The notes under the pieces were generated by a model. It ran no database searches and was not told the DNA's origin. It saw only the letters and a program-made list of their open reading frames with translations. 34,340 nucleotides of DNA from Streptomyces mexicanus. GTDB lineage: Bacteria; Actinomycetota; Actinomycetes; Streptomycetales; Streptomycetaceae. Shown here one piece after another: positions 25,179 through 33,801 of the stretch. Every line of letters starts with the position of its first letter. Position 1 is the first letter of the stretch. Location: assembly GCF_902506575.1 (NCBI RefSeq), contig NZ_LR732544.1, positions 3,271,289-3,305,628 on the forward strand, written 5' to 3'. A program made the position numbers and the translations under genes.

Positions 25179-26354
25179 TCAGGCCTCGCGCACTCCGCGC
25201 CGCCAGACCTGGCTCACCAGCGGGACGCCCGGCCGGTAGGCCAGGTGGACGTGGCTGGGCGCGTCGAGGACGACCAGGTCGGCGCGGGCGCCCGGGGTCA
25301 GCCGGCCGATGTCGGTGCGGCGCAGGGCCGCGGCCCCGCCGGCGGTCGCCGACCACAACGCCTCGTCGGGGGTCATGCCCATGTCCCTGACGGCCAGGGC
25401 GATGCAGAACGGCACCGAGGACGTGAAGGACGAGCCCGGGTTGCAGTCGGTGGACAGCGCGACCGTGGCGCCCGCGTCCAGCAGTCGGCGGGCGTCGGGC
25501 CATGCGGCGCGGGTGGAGAACTCGGCGCCGGGCAGCAGCGTGGCGACCGTGCGGCTGTTGGCCAGGGCGTCGACGTCCGCGTCCGTCAGGTGGGTGCAGT
25601 GGTCGGCGCTGGCCGCGTCGAGTTCGACGGCGAGCTGCACGCCCGGGCCGAAGGAGAGCTGGTTGGCGTGGATGCGCGGGTGCAGGCCCTTGGCCTTGCC
25701 CGCGGTGAGGATCGCCCGGGCCTGGTCGCCGTCGAAGGCGCCCTTCTCGCAGAAGACGTCGATCCAGCGGGCGTGCGGGGCGCAGGCGTCCAGCATCTCG
25801 CCGGTGACCAGGGCGACGTAGCCGGCCGGGTCGTCGGCGCGGTCGGGGGAGACGATGTGCGCGCCGAGGTAGGTGACCTCCTCGGTGTGGCGGGCGGCGA
25901 TGCGCAGGGCGCGGGCCTCGTCCTCGACGGTGAGCCCGTAGCCGGACTTGGTCTCGAAGGTCGTGGTGCCCTGGCGCAGGGCCTCGGCGAGGTAGCGGGT
26001 GAGGTTGGCCTCCAGTTCCGCGTCGGTCGCGGCGCGGGTGGCGGCGACCGTGGTGCGGATGCCGCCGGCGCTGTAGGGGCGGCCGGACATCCGGGCGTTG
26101 AACTCCTCGGTGCGGTCGCCGGCGAAGACCAGGTGGGAGTGGGAGTCCACGAAGCCGGGGATCACCGCGCGGCCGCCGGCGTCGACCCGGTTGTCAGTGG
26201 CGGGTGCTTTGCTTGAGGTACCGGTCCACGCGATGCGGTCGCCGTCGATGACGACGGCCGCGTCCCGGACCAGGCCGAGGGGGGAGCCGTCGCCGAGGGA
26301 GGGGTCGTTGGTGACCAGCGTGGCGATGTTGGTGATGACGGTGCTGCTGCTCAT
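25179..26354 (-). CDS. hutI: Imidazolonepropionase
   Basis: HutI hydrolyses 4-imidazolone-5-propionate to N-formimino-L-glutamate, the third step of histidine breakdown. The 391-residue amidohydrolase shows the metal site [45 protein letters not shown] and the closing Asp in [12 protein letters not shown] 26354 has GAGGA 6 nt upstream. It is the last gene of the hut operon, 29 bp after hutF. Confidence 0.95.
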   Translation of the reverse strand: MSSSTVITNIATLVTNDPSLGDGSPLGLVRDAAVVIDGDRIAWTGTSSKAPATDNRVDAGGRAVIPGFVDSHSHLVFAGDRTEEFNARMSGRPYSAGGIRTTVAATRAATDAELEANLTRYLAEALRQGTTTFETKSGYGLTVEDEARALRIAARHTEEVTYLGAHIVSPDRADDPAGYVALVTGEMLDACAPHARWIDVFCEKGAFDGDQARAILTAGKAKGLHPRIHANQLSFGPGVQLAVELDAASADHCTHLTDADVDALANSRTVATLLPGAEFSTRAAWPDARRLLDAGATVALSTDCNPGSSFTSSVPFCIALAVRDMGMTPDEALWSATAGGAAALRRTDIGRLTPGARADLVVLDAPSHVHLAYRPGVPLVSQVWRRGVREA

Positions 26355-26383
26355 GGTGTCCTCGTGGGTGGCCGGGAGGGGGG

Positions 26384-27730
26384 TCAGCCGCGGAGGGCGT
26401 CCACGGCCCGCGCAAGGGCCTGCGGCACGTCCGGGACGAGCTGGTGGTGCCCGTCGCGTACGACGTGCCGTCCGCCCACGACCGTGTGCCGTACGTCCGC
26501 TGCGCTCGCGGCGAATACGGCCGTCTCGGCGCCGAGCCGGGGCAGCGGTCCGGCTGTTCTGACCGAGTCCAGCGCGACGGTGGTGAAGTCGGCGCGGGCG
26601 CCGGGGGCGAGGGTGCCCGCGTCGTCCCAGCCGAGGGCGGCGTGGCCGGCGGCGGTGGCGGCCCGCAGGAGGGCGGCGGCCGTCCAGTGGCCGCGGGTGC
26701 GGGTGCGCAGGCGCTCGTTCAGCTCCATCGCGCGGGCCTCTTCGAGCAGGTCGATGACCGCGTGGCTGTCGGAGCCGAGCGACAGCGGGGAGCCGGCGCG
26801 TTGCAGGGCGACGGCGGGTCCGATGCCGTCGGCCAGGTCCCGTTCGGTGGTCGGGCACATGCAGGTGCCGGTGCCGGATCCGCCGAGCAGGGCGATGTCC
26901 TCCTCGGTGAGGTGGGTGTTGTGCACGCCGGTCGTGCGCGGGCCGAGGACGCCGTGGTCGGCCAGCAGCCGGGTGGGCGTGCAGCCGTGGGCCTCGCGGC
27001 AGGCGTCGTTCTCGGCGGTCTGCTCGGACAGGTGCACGTGGAGCGGGGCCCGCCGTTCCTGCGCCCACCGCGCCACCGTCGCCAGTTCCCCGGCGGGCAC
27101 GGCCCGCACCGAGTGGACGGCGGCACCGATCCGTGCGTGATCCCGGTCCTTGAGAACTGCACAGCGTTCGGCCCAGGCCTCGGCCGTGCCGTCGGAGAAG
27201 CGCACCTGGTGGGCGTTGGGCGGCTGCCCGAATCCGGCGGACAGGTAGCAGGTGTCGAGCAGGGTGATGCGGATGCCGGCCTCGGCGGCGGCCTCGATCA
27301 GGGCCTCGCCCATCGCGTTGGGGTCGGCGTAGCGGGAGCCGTCCGGGGCGTGGTGGACGTAGTGGAACTCGCCGACGGCGGTGATGCCGGCGAGGGCCAT
27401 CTCGGCGTACACCGCGCGGGCCAGCGCGTGGTACGTCTCGGGGGTGAGCCGGTCGGCGGTGGCGTACATGACCTCCCGCCAGGTCCAGAACGTCCCGGAG
27501 CCGACCTGGACGGTGCCGCGCAGCGCCCGGTGGAAGGCGTGCGAGTGGGCGTTGGCCAGCCCGGGGAGCGTCAGGCCCCGCAGGGGTTCGGCTCCCGGCG
27601 GCGGGGCGGTCACGTCCGTGCGGACGGCCGCGATGCGGCCGCCGCGCACGTCGAGGGCCACGCCCGGCTCGACGGTGTCGCCGAGCCAGGCGTGCTCCAG
27701 CCAGTAGGTCCGGGTCGGGGTGCCAGTCAC
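26384..27730 (-). CDS. hutF: Formimidoylglutamate deiminase
   Basis: HutF converts N-formimino-L-glutamate to N-formyl-L-glutamate and ammonia. The 448-residue amidohydrolase has the metal motif [13 protein letters not shown], then [24 protein letters not shown] and [14 protein letters not shown], as expected for the family. The start is GTG 27730, overlapping the stop of the upstream M20 gene (GTGA), so translation is coupled. Its presence means the five-step histidine route with a formylglutamate intermediate, not the direct formiminoglutamase route. Confidence 0.93.
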   Translation of the reverse strand: MTGTPTRTYWLEHAWLGDTVEPGVALDVRGGRIAAVRTDVTAPPPGAEPLRGLTLPGLANAHSHAFHRALRGTVQVGSGTFWTWREVMYATADRLTPETYHALARAVYAEMALAGITAVGEFHYVHHAPDGSRYADPNAMGEALIEAAAEAGIRITLLDTCYLSAGFGQPPNAHQVRFSDGTAEAWAERCAVLKDRDHARIGAAVHSVRAVPAGELATVARWAQERRAPLHVHLSEQTAENDACREAHGCTPTRLLADHGVLGPRTTGVHNTHLTEEDIALLGGSGTGTCMCPTTERDLADGIGPAVALQRAGSPLSLGSDSHAVIDLLEEARAMELNERLRTRTRGHWTAAALLRAATAAGHAALGWDDAGTLAPGARADFTTVALDSVRTAGPLPRLGAETAVFAASAADVRHTVVGGRHVVRDGHHQLVPDVPQALARAVDALRG

Positions 27731-28944
27731 CTGCAGGCCAGTCCTTCCAGTACGTCGGCGAGGGCGCGCACCCCGGCCACGCAGTCGTCCTCGGCCGCGA
27801 ACTCGGCCGGGGAGTGCGAGACGCCGGTGGGGTTGCGCACGAACAGCATGGCGGTCGGGATGCTCGCGGAGAGGATCCCGGCGTCGTGTCCGGCGCCGGT
27901 GCCGAGCACGGGCACCTTCAGCTCCGTCTCCCGGCCCAGGATGCGGGCGAGTTCGTCGCGCAGGCCGTGGTCGAACTCGACGACGGGCGTGAAGGACTCC
28001 CGGACGACGTCCAGGGCGACGCCGTGGCCGTCCGCGTACTCCCGGGCCGCCTTCTCGATGCCCGCGACGACCGTGTCCAGGGTGTCCTGGTCGGCGGCGC
28101 GCGAGTCGAGCCAGCCGCGCACCAGGGAGGGGATGGCATTGACGCCGTTCGGCTCCACGGCGATCTTCCCGAACGTGGCCACGGCCCCGGTGTGCGCGGC
28201 CTCGCGGCGGGCGGCCAGCACCGTCTCGGCGTACGACAGCATCGGGTCGCGCCGGTCCACCAGCCGGGTGGTGCCGGCGTGGTTGGCCTCGCCGCGGAAG
28301 TCGAACCGCCACCGCCCGTGCGGCCAGATCGCACCGGCCACGCCGACGGCGTCCCCCGTCAGGTCCAGGGCACGGCCCTGCTCGACGTGCAGCTCGACGA
28401 AGGCGCCGATGCGGGCGAGCCGCTCCGGGTCCGGCCCGATGGCCTCGGGGTCGTACCCGGCGGCCTCCATGGCCCGGGGCAGGGTGATCCCGTCGCCGTC
28501 GGTGAGCTTGTGGGCCTGTTCGACGGTGAGCTGACCGGCGGTGAGCCGGGAGCCGACGCAGGCGAGCCCGAACCGGGCGCCCTCCTCGTCCCCGAAGTTG
28601 ACGACGGCCAGCGGCCTGGTGAACCGCGCACCCCTGTCGCGCAGTTCGTCCAGGGCCGCGAAGGCCGACACCACCCCGAGGGGACCGTCGAAGGCCCCGC
28701 CGTCGGGCACGGAGTCCAGGTGCGATCCGGTGACGACGGCGTCACCGGCGGCCGGGTCCCCCAGCCAGGCCCACTGGTTGCCGTTGCGGTCGACCTCGTA
28801 GGCCAGCCCCCGGGCCCGGGCCTGGTCCTCGAACCAGGCCCGGCACTCGGCGTCCGCCGCCGTCCACGCGAAGCGGCGGTAGCCGCCGGAGGCGGAGCTG
28901 CGGCCGACCGGCAGCAGCTCCGTCCACATGCTGTGGAAGCTCAA
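27727..28944 (-). CDS. M20-family amidohydrolase, annotated-type allantoate amidohydrolase; likely N-formylglutamate hydrolase
   Basis: A 405-residue zinc-dependent amidohydrolase of the M20 allantoate/N-carbamoyl amino acid hydrolase group. The signatures are [19 protein letters not shown] (metal His and bridging Asp), [11 protein letters not shown] (catalytic Glu), [10 protein letters not shown], a central dimerisation domain with the substrate-binding region [12 protein letters not shown], and the final metal His in [10 protein letters not shown]. By sequence it would be called allantoate amidohydrolase. It lies between hutU and hutF, overlapping both (TTGA with hutU stop, GTGA with hutF start), and no HutG is present. 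I infer that it removes the formyl group from N-formylglutamate. The start is TTG 28944; ATG 28929 is the alternative. Confidence 0.88.
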   Translation of the reverse strand: MSFHSMWTELLPVGRSSASGGYRRFAWTAADAECRAWFEDQARARGLAYEVDRNGNQWAWLGDPAAGDAVVTGSHLDSVPDGGAFDGPLGVVSAFAALDELRDRGARFTRPLAVVNFGDEEGARFGLACVGSRLTAGQLTVEQAHKLTDGDGITLPRAMEAAGYDPEAIGPDPERLARIGAFVELHVEQGRALDLTGDAVGVAGAIWPHGRWRFDFRGEANHAGTTRLVDRRDPMLSYAETVLAARREAAHTGAVATFGKIAVEPNGVNAIPSLVRGWLDSRAADQDTLDTVVAGIEKAAREYADGHGVALDVVRESFTPVVEFDHGLRDELARILGRETELKVPVLGTGAGHDAGILSASIPTAMLFVRNPTGVSHSPAEFAAEDDCVAGVRALADVLEGLACR

Positions 28945-30605
28945 CGCTGCTCACCCTCGCGCATGGGCACCCGCACGCCCCGCTCGGCGGCCACGGACTC
29001 GGCGATGTCGTATCCGGCGTCGACGTGCCGGATGACGCCCATGCCGGGGTCGTTGGTCAGCACGCGGCGGATCTTCTCGCCCGCCAGCGCCGTGCCGTCG
29101 GCCACCGTGACCTGGCCGGCGTGCAGGGAGCGGCCCATGCCGACGCCGCCGCCGTGGTGGATGGACACCCACGAGGCGCCCGAGGCGACGTTCACCATGG
29201 CGTTGAGCAGCGGCCAGTCGGCGATGGCGTCGGAGCCGTCGAGCATGGCCTCGGTCTCGCGGTAGGGGGAGGCGACGGAGCCGCAGTCGAGGTGGTCGCG
29301 GCCGATGACGATGGGCGCCTTGAGCTCCCCGCTCGCGACCATGTCGTTGAACCGCTCGCCGGCCTTGTCGCGCTCGCCGTAGCCGAGCCAGCAGATGCGG
29401 GCGGGCAGGCCCTGGAAGTGGACGCGCTCGCCGGCCATCTTGATCCAGCGGGCCAGGGACTCGTTCTCGGGGAAGAGCTCCAGGATCGCCCGGTCCGTCC
29501 TGGCGATGTCGGCGGGGTCGCCGGACAGCGCGGCCCAGCGGAAGGGGCCCTTGCCCTCGCAGAACAGCGGCCGGATGTAGGCGGGCACGAAGCCGGGGAA
29601 GGCGAACGCCCGGTCGTAGCCGGCGAGCTGGGCCTCGCCGCGGATGGAGTTGCCGTAGTCGAAGACCTCGGCGCCGGCGTCCTGGAAGCCGACCATCGCC
29701 TCCACGTGCCGGGCCATGGACTCGCGGGCGCGGGTGGTGAAGCCGGCCGGGTCCTTGGCGGCGGCGTCGGCCATGTCCTCGAAGGCGATGCCGACCGGCA
29801 GGTAGGACAGCGGGTCGTGGGCAGAGGTCTGGTCGGTGACGATGTCGATGGGCGCGCCCATCGCGAGCAGCTGCGGGACCAGTTCGGCGGCGTTGCCGAG
29901 GACGCCGATGGACAGCGGCTTGCGCTGGTCGCGGGCCTCGGTGGCGAGCTGGAGGGCGTGGTCGAGGGAGTCGGCCCTGACGTCCAAGTAGCGGTGCTCG
30001 ATGCGGCGGTCGATGGCGCGCGGGTCGCAGTCGATGCAGATGGCCACGCCGTCGTTCATGGTGACGGCCAGCGGCTGGGCGCCGCCCATGCCGCCGAGGC
30101 CGGCGGTGAGGGTGATGGTGCCCGCGAGGGTGCCGTTGAACTTCTTGGCGGCGACGGCGGCGAAGGTCTCGTAGGTGCCCTGGAGGATGCCCTGCGTGCC
30201 GATGTAGATCCAGGAGCCGGCGGTCATCTGCCCGTACATGGTCAGGCCGAGGGCCTCCAGGCGGCGGAACTCCTCCCAGGTGGCCCAGTCGCCGACGAGG
30301 TTGGAGTTGGCGATCAGGACGCGCGGGGCCCACTCGTGGGTCTGCATGACGCCGACGGGGCGGCCGGACTGGACGAGCATGGTCTCGTCGGCCTTGAGGG
30401 ACTGCAGCGTGCGCACCATGGCGTCGAACGAGCGCCAGTCGCGGGCGGCCTTGCCGGTGCCGCCGTAGACGACGAGCTTGTCGGGGTGCTCGGCGACCTC
30501 GGGGTCGAGGTTGTTCTGGAGCATCCGCAGCGCGGCCTCCTGCTGCCATCCCAGGGCGCTCAATTCCGTGCCACGTGGCGCTCGGACGGGGCGGGGTCCT
30601 GACAT
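28941..30605 (-). CDS. hutU: Urocanate hydratase
   Basis: HutU adds water to urocanate to give imidazolonepropionate, using tightly bound NAD+ as an electrophile. The 554-residue protein is full length: [20 protein letters not shown] at the start, [12 protein letters not shown], the NAD-binding region [14 protein letters not shown], and the active-site segment [16 protein letters not shown], plus [16 protein letters not shown] [15 protein letters not shown] 30605 follows AGGAGG by 6 nt; an upstream ATG adds 17 unsupported residues. It is the first gene of the hut operon. Histidine ammonia-lyase (hutH), which supplies urocanate, is not in the window. Confidence 0.97.
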   Translation of the reverse strand: MSGPRPVRAPRGTELSALGWQQEAALRMLQNNLDPEVAEHPDKLVVYGGTGKAARDWRSFDAMVRTLQSLKADETMLVQSGRPVGVMQTHEWAPRVLIANSNLVGDWATWEEFRRLEALGLTMYGQMTAGSWIYIGTQGILQGTYETFAAVAAKKFNGTLAGTITLTAGLGGMGGAQPLAVTMNDGVAICIDCDPRAIDRRIEHRYLDVRADSLDHALQLATEARDQRKPLSIGVLGNAAELVPQLLAMGAPIDIVTDQTSAHDPLSYLPVGIAFEDMADAAAKDPAGFTTRARESMARHVEAMVGFQDAGAEVFDYGNSIRGEAQLAGYDRAFAFPGFVPAYIRPLFCEGKGPFRWAALSGDPADIARTDRAILELFPENESLARWIKMAGERVHFQGLPARICWLGYGERDKAGERFNDMVASGELKAPIVIGRDHLDCGSVASPYRETEAMLDGSDAIADWPLLNAMVNVASGASWVSIHHGGGVGMGRSLHAGQVTVADGTALAGEKIRRVLTNDPGMGVIRHVDAGYDIAESVAAERGVRVPMREGEQR

Positions 30606-30656
30606 GGTCTGCCTCCTAGCGGATTGCTCCCAGGGAATGTTTCCGTTCTTATTCAC

Positions 30657-30685
30657 ATCCTGGCCTGATGAATAGAACTAGTCAA
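30657..30685 (-). promoter_or_regulatory. Sigma70-like promoter of the hut operon
   Basis: On the minus strand, TTGACT (30685-30680), a 17-bp spacer and CAGGAT (30662-30657) form a good housekeeping promoter, predicting a start near 30650 and a leader of about 45 nt. GAAT and ATTC arms at 30635-30654 flank the predicted start site and may be part of an operator. Confidence 0.6.
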
Positions 30686-30786
30686 TACGTCGGGGTGCCG
30701 ACAGGGGCACCCGCCGGATGTTTGGCTGGACGCACGGCACGGACGGCCGCCGGAAGCTCGGAAGCGACAGGACGTGGGAGGGCGAC

Positions 30787-32301
30787 ATGGGGCGCGGGCA
30801 CGGGACGCGGGGGGACGACGGCAGGGACGAGGGTCGCCGGGTGCGGGAGGACGCGGACAAGGGGGACGACGGCATGGGCGACGGTCACCGGGTGCGGGAG
30901 GACGCGGGCTCGGACGGGCTGCGCCGGATGCAGGAGGAGGACACGGACGGTGCGCGGGCCGCCCGGCGGGACGAGGCGGTGCGGGCCGCGGTGGACCAGG
31001 GGCTGCTCGGTCCCGACTCCCCCCTCGTGGGCCTGCTCGACGTCACCGGCATCCGGGAGTCGGCCGCACGGCTCAAAGCGGCCTTCACCGAGGTCACGCC
31101 CCCCGGGACGCCCGTCCTGCACGCCTTCGCGGTGAAGGCGACCCCGCTCGTGCCCGTGCTGCGGCTGCTGGCCGAGGAGGGCATCGGCGCGGAGGTGGCG
31201 AGCCCGGGCGAGCTGGCGCTGGCGCGGGCGGCGGGGGTACCGGCCGCGTGCACCGTGCTCGACTCCCCCGCCAAGACCACCGCGGAGCTGCGCGAGGCAC
31301 TGGCGCTCGGCATCGCGGTCAACGCGGACAGCCCCCAGGAGCTGGCGCGCATCGACTCCCTCGTGGGGTCCTCCGTCCCCCGCTCCCCGCTCGGGATCCG
31401 GGTGAACCCGCAGGTCGGCGGAGGTTCCATCGGGGCGACGTCCACGGCGACGGCGACCTCGAAGTTCGGTGTGGCGCTGCGCGACGAGGGAGCGCGGGCG
31501 TGGGTGGTCCAGGCGTACCTGGACCGGCCGTGGCTGACCCGGCTGCACGCCCACACCGGTTCGCAGGGCATCCCGCTCGACCTGCTGGCCCGGGGCGTGG
31601 CCGAGACGTACGCGCTCGCCGAGGAGATCAACGAGCGGGCCGGGCGGCGGCAGATCGACACCCTGGACATCGGCGGCGGGCTGCCGGTGAACTTCGCCGG
31701 GGAGGAGACCACACCGACCTACGGGCAGTACGCGCGGCTGCTGGCCGAGGCGGTACCGGGGCTGTTCGACGGGCGGTACGGGCTGGTGACCGAGTTCGGC
31801 CGGTCGCTGATGGCCAAGCAGGGCACGCTCCTGACGCGGGTGGAGTACACCAAGAGCGCAGGCGGGCGCCCGGTGGCCGTGACGCACGCGGGCGTGCAGG
31901 TCGCCACCCGGACGGTGTACGCCCCGCAGGCGTGGCCGCTGCGGCTGGCCGCGTACGACGCGAAGGGCCGGCCCAAGACGGGGCCCGAGGTGGTGCAGGA
32001 CATCGCCGGGCCCGCCTGCTTCGCGGGCGACCTGCTGGCCGAGGCGCGGGCGCTCGCGCCGCTGGAACCGGGCGACGTGGTGGCGGCGCTGGACACCGGC
32101 GCGTACTACTTCGCGCACCACTACGCCTACAACTCCCTGCCCCGGCCCGCCGTGTACGGATACACCCCGGACGGGCGCGGCGGGGTCGCGTTCGCGACGG
32201 TGCGCGAGCCGCAGACGGTGGCGGAGATCGTGGCCGAGGCGGGCGGGGCGCACGCCGCGGCCCTCACCGCCCTGCACGCGCCCGAGCGCCCCGGCGCGTG
32301 A
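30787..32301 (+). CDS. PLP-dependent decarboxylase, diaminopimelate decarboxylase-like
   Basis: A fold-type III (alanine racemase-like) decarboxylase. PLP lysine is in HAFAVKATPL; further motifs are ASPGELALARAAG, HAHTGSQG, the PLP-phosphate loop DIGGGLP, GPACFAGD with the expected Cys, and DTGAYYFAHHYAYNSLPRP. The usual EPGR reads EFGR, and the protein may act on a substrate other than meso-diaminopimelate. I chose ATG 30787, because GGAGG sits 5 nt upstream, giving 504 residues against about 420-460 for the family; ATGs at 30873 and 30928 would shorten it. The extra N-terminus is highly charged and contains a 17-residue tandem duplication. It is divergent from hutU, with no demonstrated link. 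Confidence 0.8.
   Translation: MGRGHGTRGDDGRDEGRRVREDADKGDDGMGDGHRVREDAGSDGLRRMQEEDTDGARAARRDEAVRAAVDQGLLGPDSPLVGLLDVTGIRESAARLKAAFTEVTPPGTPVLHAFAVKATPLVPVLRLLAEEGIGAEVASPGELALARAAGVPAACTVLDSPAKTTAELREALALGIAVNADSPQELARIDSLVGSSVPRSPLGIRVNPQVGGGSIGATSTATATSKFGVALRDEGARAWVVQAYLDRPWLTRLHAHTGSQGIPLDLLARGVAETYALAEEINERAGRRQIDTLDIGGGLPVNFAGEETTPTYGQYARLLAEAVPGLFDGRYGLVTEFGRSLMAKQGTLLTRVEYTKSAGGRPVAVTHAGVQVATRTVYAPQAWPLRLAAYDAKGRPKTGPEVVQDIAGPACFAGDLLAEARALAPLEPGDVVAALDTGAYYFAHHYAYNSLPRPAVYGYTPDGRGGVAFATVREPQTVAEIVAEAGGAHAAALTALHAPERPGA
30811..30912 (+). repeat. 51-nt in-frame tandem duplication in decarboxylase 5' region
   Basis: Two 51-nt units (30811-30861 and 30862-30912) encode GDDGRDEGRRVREDADK and the variant GDDGMGDGHRVREDAGS. 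Their shared 25-bp block (30832-30856 and 30883-30907) differs at one base. Confidence 0.85.
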
Positions 32302-32427
32302 CCAGGCGCCTTCAGGGACCTTCCAGGCACCCTCTGACGACCCCGAACCGACCGTGGTGCGCCGGAGCCGCCCGGCACACCCACACGGGTGACAACGGGT
32401 CAGCCGACCCACGTTAGCCCCTCGGTC

Positions 32428-32448
32428 GCATGTTCCACTGGAAAATGC
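32428..32448. promoter_or_regulatory. 21-bp palindromic operator candidate
   Basis: Arms GCAT-n-TTCCA and TGGAA-n-ATGC surround a central C, with every position paired except one per arm. It lies 78-99 bp upstream of GTG 32527, in the 225-bp gap before the Roadblock operon. A TAGCGT box at 32480-32485 could be the -10, putting the palindrome just upstream of the -35 region. The rest of the gap shows no gene. Confidence 0.6.
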
Positions 32449-32526
32449 CGTAACCCCCATCCCCTCCCCACACCGTGCGTAGCGTCGGCACCACTCAGCC
32501 GAACCCCAGGCGGGAGGGGAGCAACG

Positions 32527-32922
32527 GTGCCCGGAATCGACGAGTGCCTTCTTCAGGCCATGCGGCTGCCCGGTGCGCGAGGCGCCGCGCTGGTCGACTG
32601 GACGAGCGGTCTGGCCCTGGGCACCGTCGGGGACGCCCCGGCCGGCGACCACGAGACCAGCGCGGCGGAGGCCGCGGAGCTGGCCCGACTGGCCGCCGAG
32701 CACGGGGCGTTCACCGCCGACGACGCCGACGCGGACGCCGAGCACCCCCCGGTGGAGGACGTGATCGTCAGCAACCGCACCAGCTACCACCTGCTGCGGT
32801 TCGTGGACACCGGCTTCGACAGCAGCGTGTTCCTGCACCTGTGGCTGAGCCGCGCGGAGGGCAACCTGGCGCTGGCGCGCATACGCCTGGGCGAGATGGC
32901 CGAGCGGCTGGTGCTGGGATGA
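32527..32922 (+). CDS. Roadblock/LC7-fold protein
   Basis: The 131-residue protein has the alpha-beta order of the Roadblock/LC7 fold: an N-terminal helix (IDECLLQAMRLP), a strand pair (GAALVDWTSGLALGTVG), a second helix (SAAEAAELARLAAEHGAF), strands (EDVIVSNRTSYHLLRFV and SSVFLHLWLSRAEGNLALARIRL) and a closing helix. Roadblock proteins are dimeric regulators of small GTPases (MglB) and of the CvnB subunits of streptomycete conservons. No GTPase or sensor kinase is next to it here. The start is GTG 32527 with GGAGGGG about 8 nt upstream. It overlaps the next gene by ATGA. Confidence 0.75.
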   Translation: MPGIDECLLQAMRLPGARGAALVDWTSGLALGTVGDAPAGDHETSAAEAAELARLAAEHGAFTADDADADAEHPPVEDVIVSNRTSYHLLRFVDTGFDSSVFLHLWLSRAEGNLALARIRLGEMAERLVLG

Positions 32923-33788
32923 CCGTGGCCACCGCCGAACCTCCCCGGCTGCCGGTGCGCGACCGCGCGGTCGCCGTCGAACGGGCCTGGGGCGGGCTGT
33001 CGCCGATGCTGACCCGGCTCGCCGCCGAGAAGGCCACCGGGGTCCTCGTCCGGGAGCACGGCACGCTTCATCTCGCCGACGGCCAGGTGGTGCACGCCGA
33101 AAGCCCCTTGGCGCCCGGCCTGGAGATCCTGCTCACCGCGCACGGCACGCTGAGCACCGAGACCTGGCGGCAGGCCGCCCAGCGGGCCGAGGACCGCCGC
33201 GGCGCCGCCCACCTGCTGCTGGCCGCGGGCCGGCTGGCCGAGGGCACGCTGCAACTGTGCCACCTGGTCGCCCTGTACGACGCGGCCTACTTCGTCCTCG
33301 CCCCGAGCAGCACCCCGGGCCGCTTCCGCTACGGCGCGGTCCACCGGCCGGGCGCGCTCCGACCGGTCGCGGTGGCCGCCCTGGAGCGCGAGACGGTGCG
33401 CCGCCGCGACCTGCTGCACCGCATCTGGCCCGACCCCCGGCTGGACAGCGCGCCGCTGGTGCGCACCGACACCGTCTGCCCGCCCCGGCTGACCGTCCGC
33501 CGGCAGACCCTGCTGGACCGCGTCAACGGGACCCGTACCGCCACCGACCTGGCCCGGGCACTGGGGCGGCAGGCCTTCCACACCCTGGTGGACGTCCGCC
33601 GCCTGGCGGCCGCGGGCCTCGTCGCGCCCCAGGGACCACCACCGCCGCCGCCCGACCCGCCGCAGCCGCCACCGCGGCTGCCGTCCGCGGACACCCGCAC
33701 CACCCCGGCCGCCGACCCGCCGGCCGTCACCACCGACCCCCACATCACGCTGCTGAAGAGGCTCAGGGATGCGCTGGAGGCCCTTTGA
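32919..33788 (+). CDS. DUF4388/PATAN-like regulatory protein
   Basis: A 289-residue protein of unproved function. Residues about 25-85 resemble the DUF4388 (PATAN) domain: LTRLAAEKATGVLVREHGTL, LHLADGQVVHAESPLAPGLE, ILLTAHGTLS. PATAN domains occur in bacterial response regulators that control pili and polarity. A middle region (about 86-185) is helical and Arg-rich, and about 190-236 looks like a small winged helix (RQTLLDRVNGTRTATDLARALG, then LVDVRRLAAAGLV). A Pro-rich linker (237-274) and a terminal helix LLKRLRDALEAL close it. ATG 32919 overlaps the stop of the Roadblock gene, so the two are made together. The domain call is by eye. Confidence 0.65.
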   Translation: MTVATAEPPRLPVRDRAVAVERAWGGLSPMLTRLAAEKATGVLVREHGTLHLADGQVVHAESPLAPGLEILLTAHGTLSTETWRQAAQRAEDRRGAAHLLLAAGRLAEGTLQLCHLVALYDAAYFVLAPSSTPGRFRYGAVHRPGALRPVAVAALERETVRRRDLLHRIWPDPRLDSAPLVRTDTVCPPRLTVRRQTLLDRVNGTRTATDLARALGRQAFHTLVDVRRLAAAGLVAPQGPPPPPPDPPQPPPRLPSADTRTTPAADPPAVTTDPHITLLKRLRDALEAL

Positions 33789-33801
33789 AAGGAGACACCG
33801 G

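Noticed and set aside
26444..28534. Long plus-strand frame over hutF and the M20 gene
   Set aside because: It is antisense to well-motifed enzymes; no start signal or domain.
30635..30654. GAAT...ATTC dyad at the predicted hutU start site
   Set aside because: Only 4-bp arms match; too weak to list as a separate operator.
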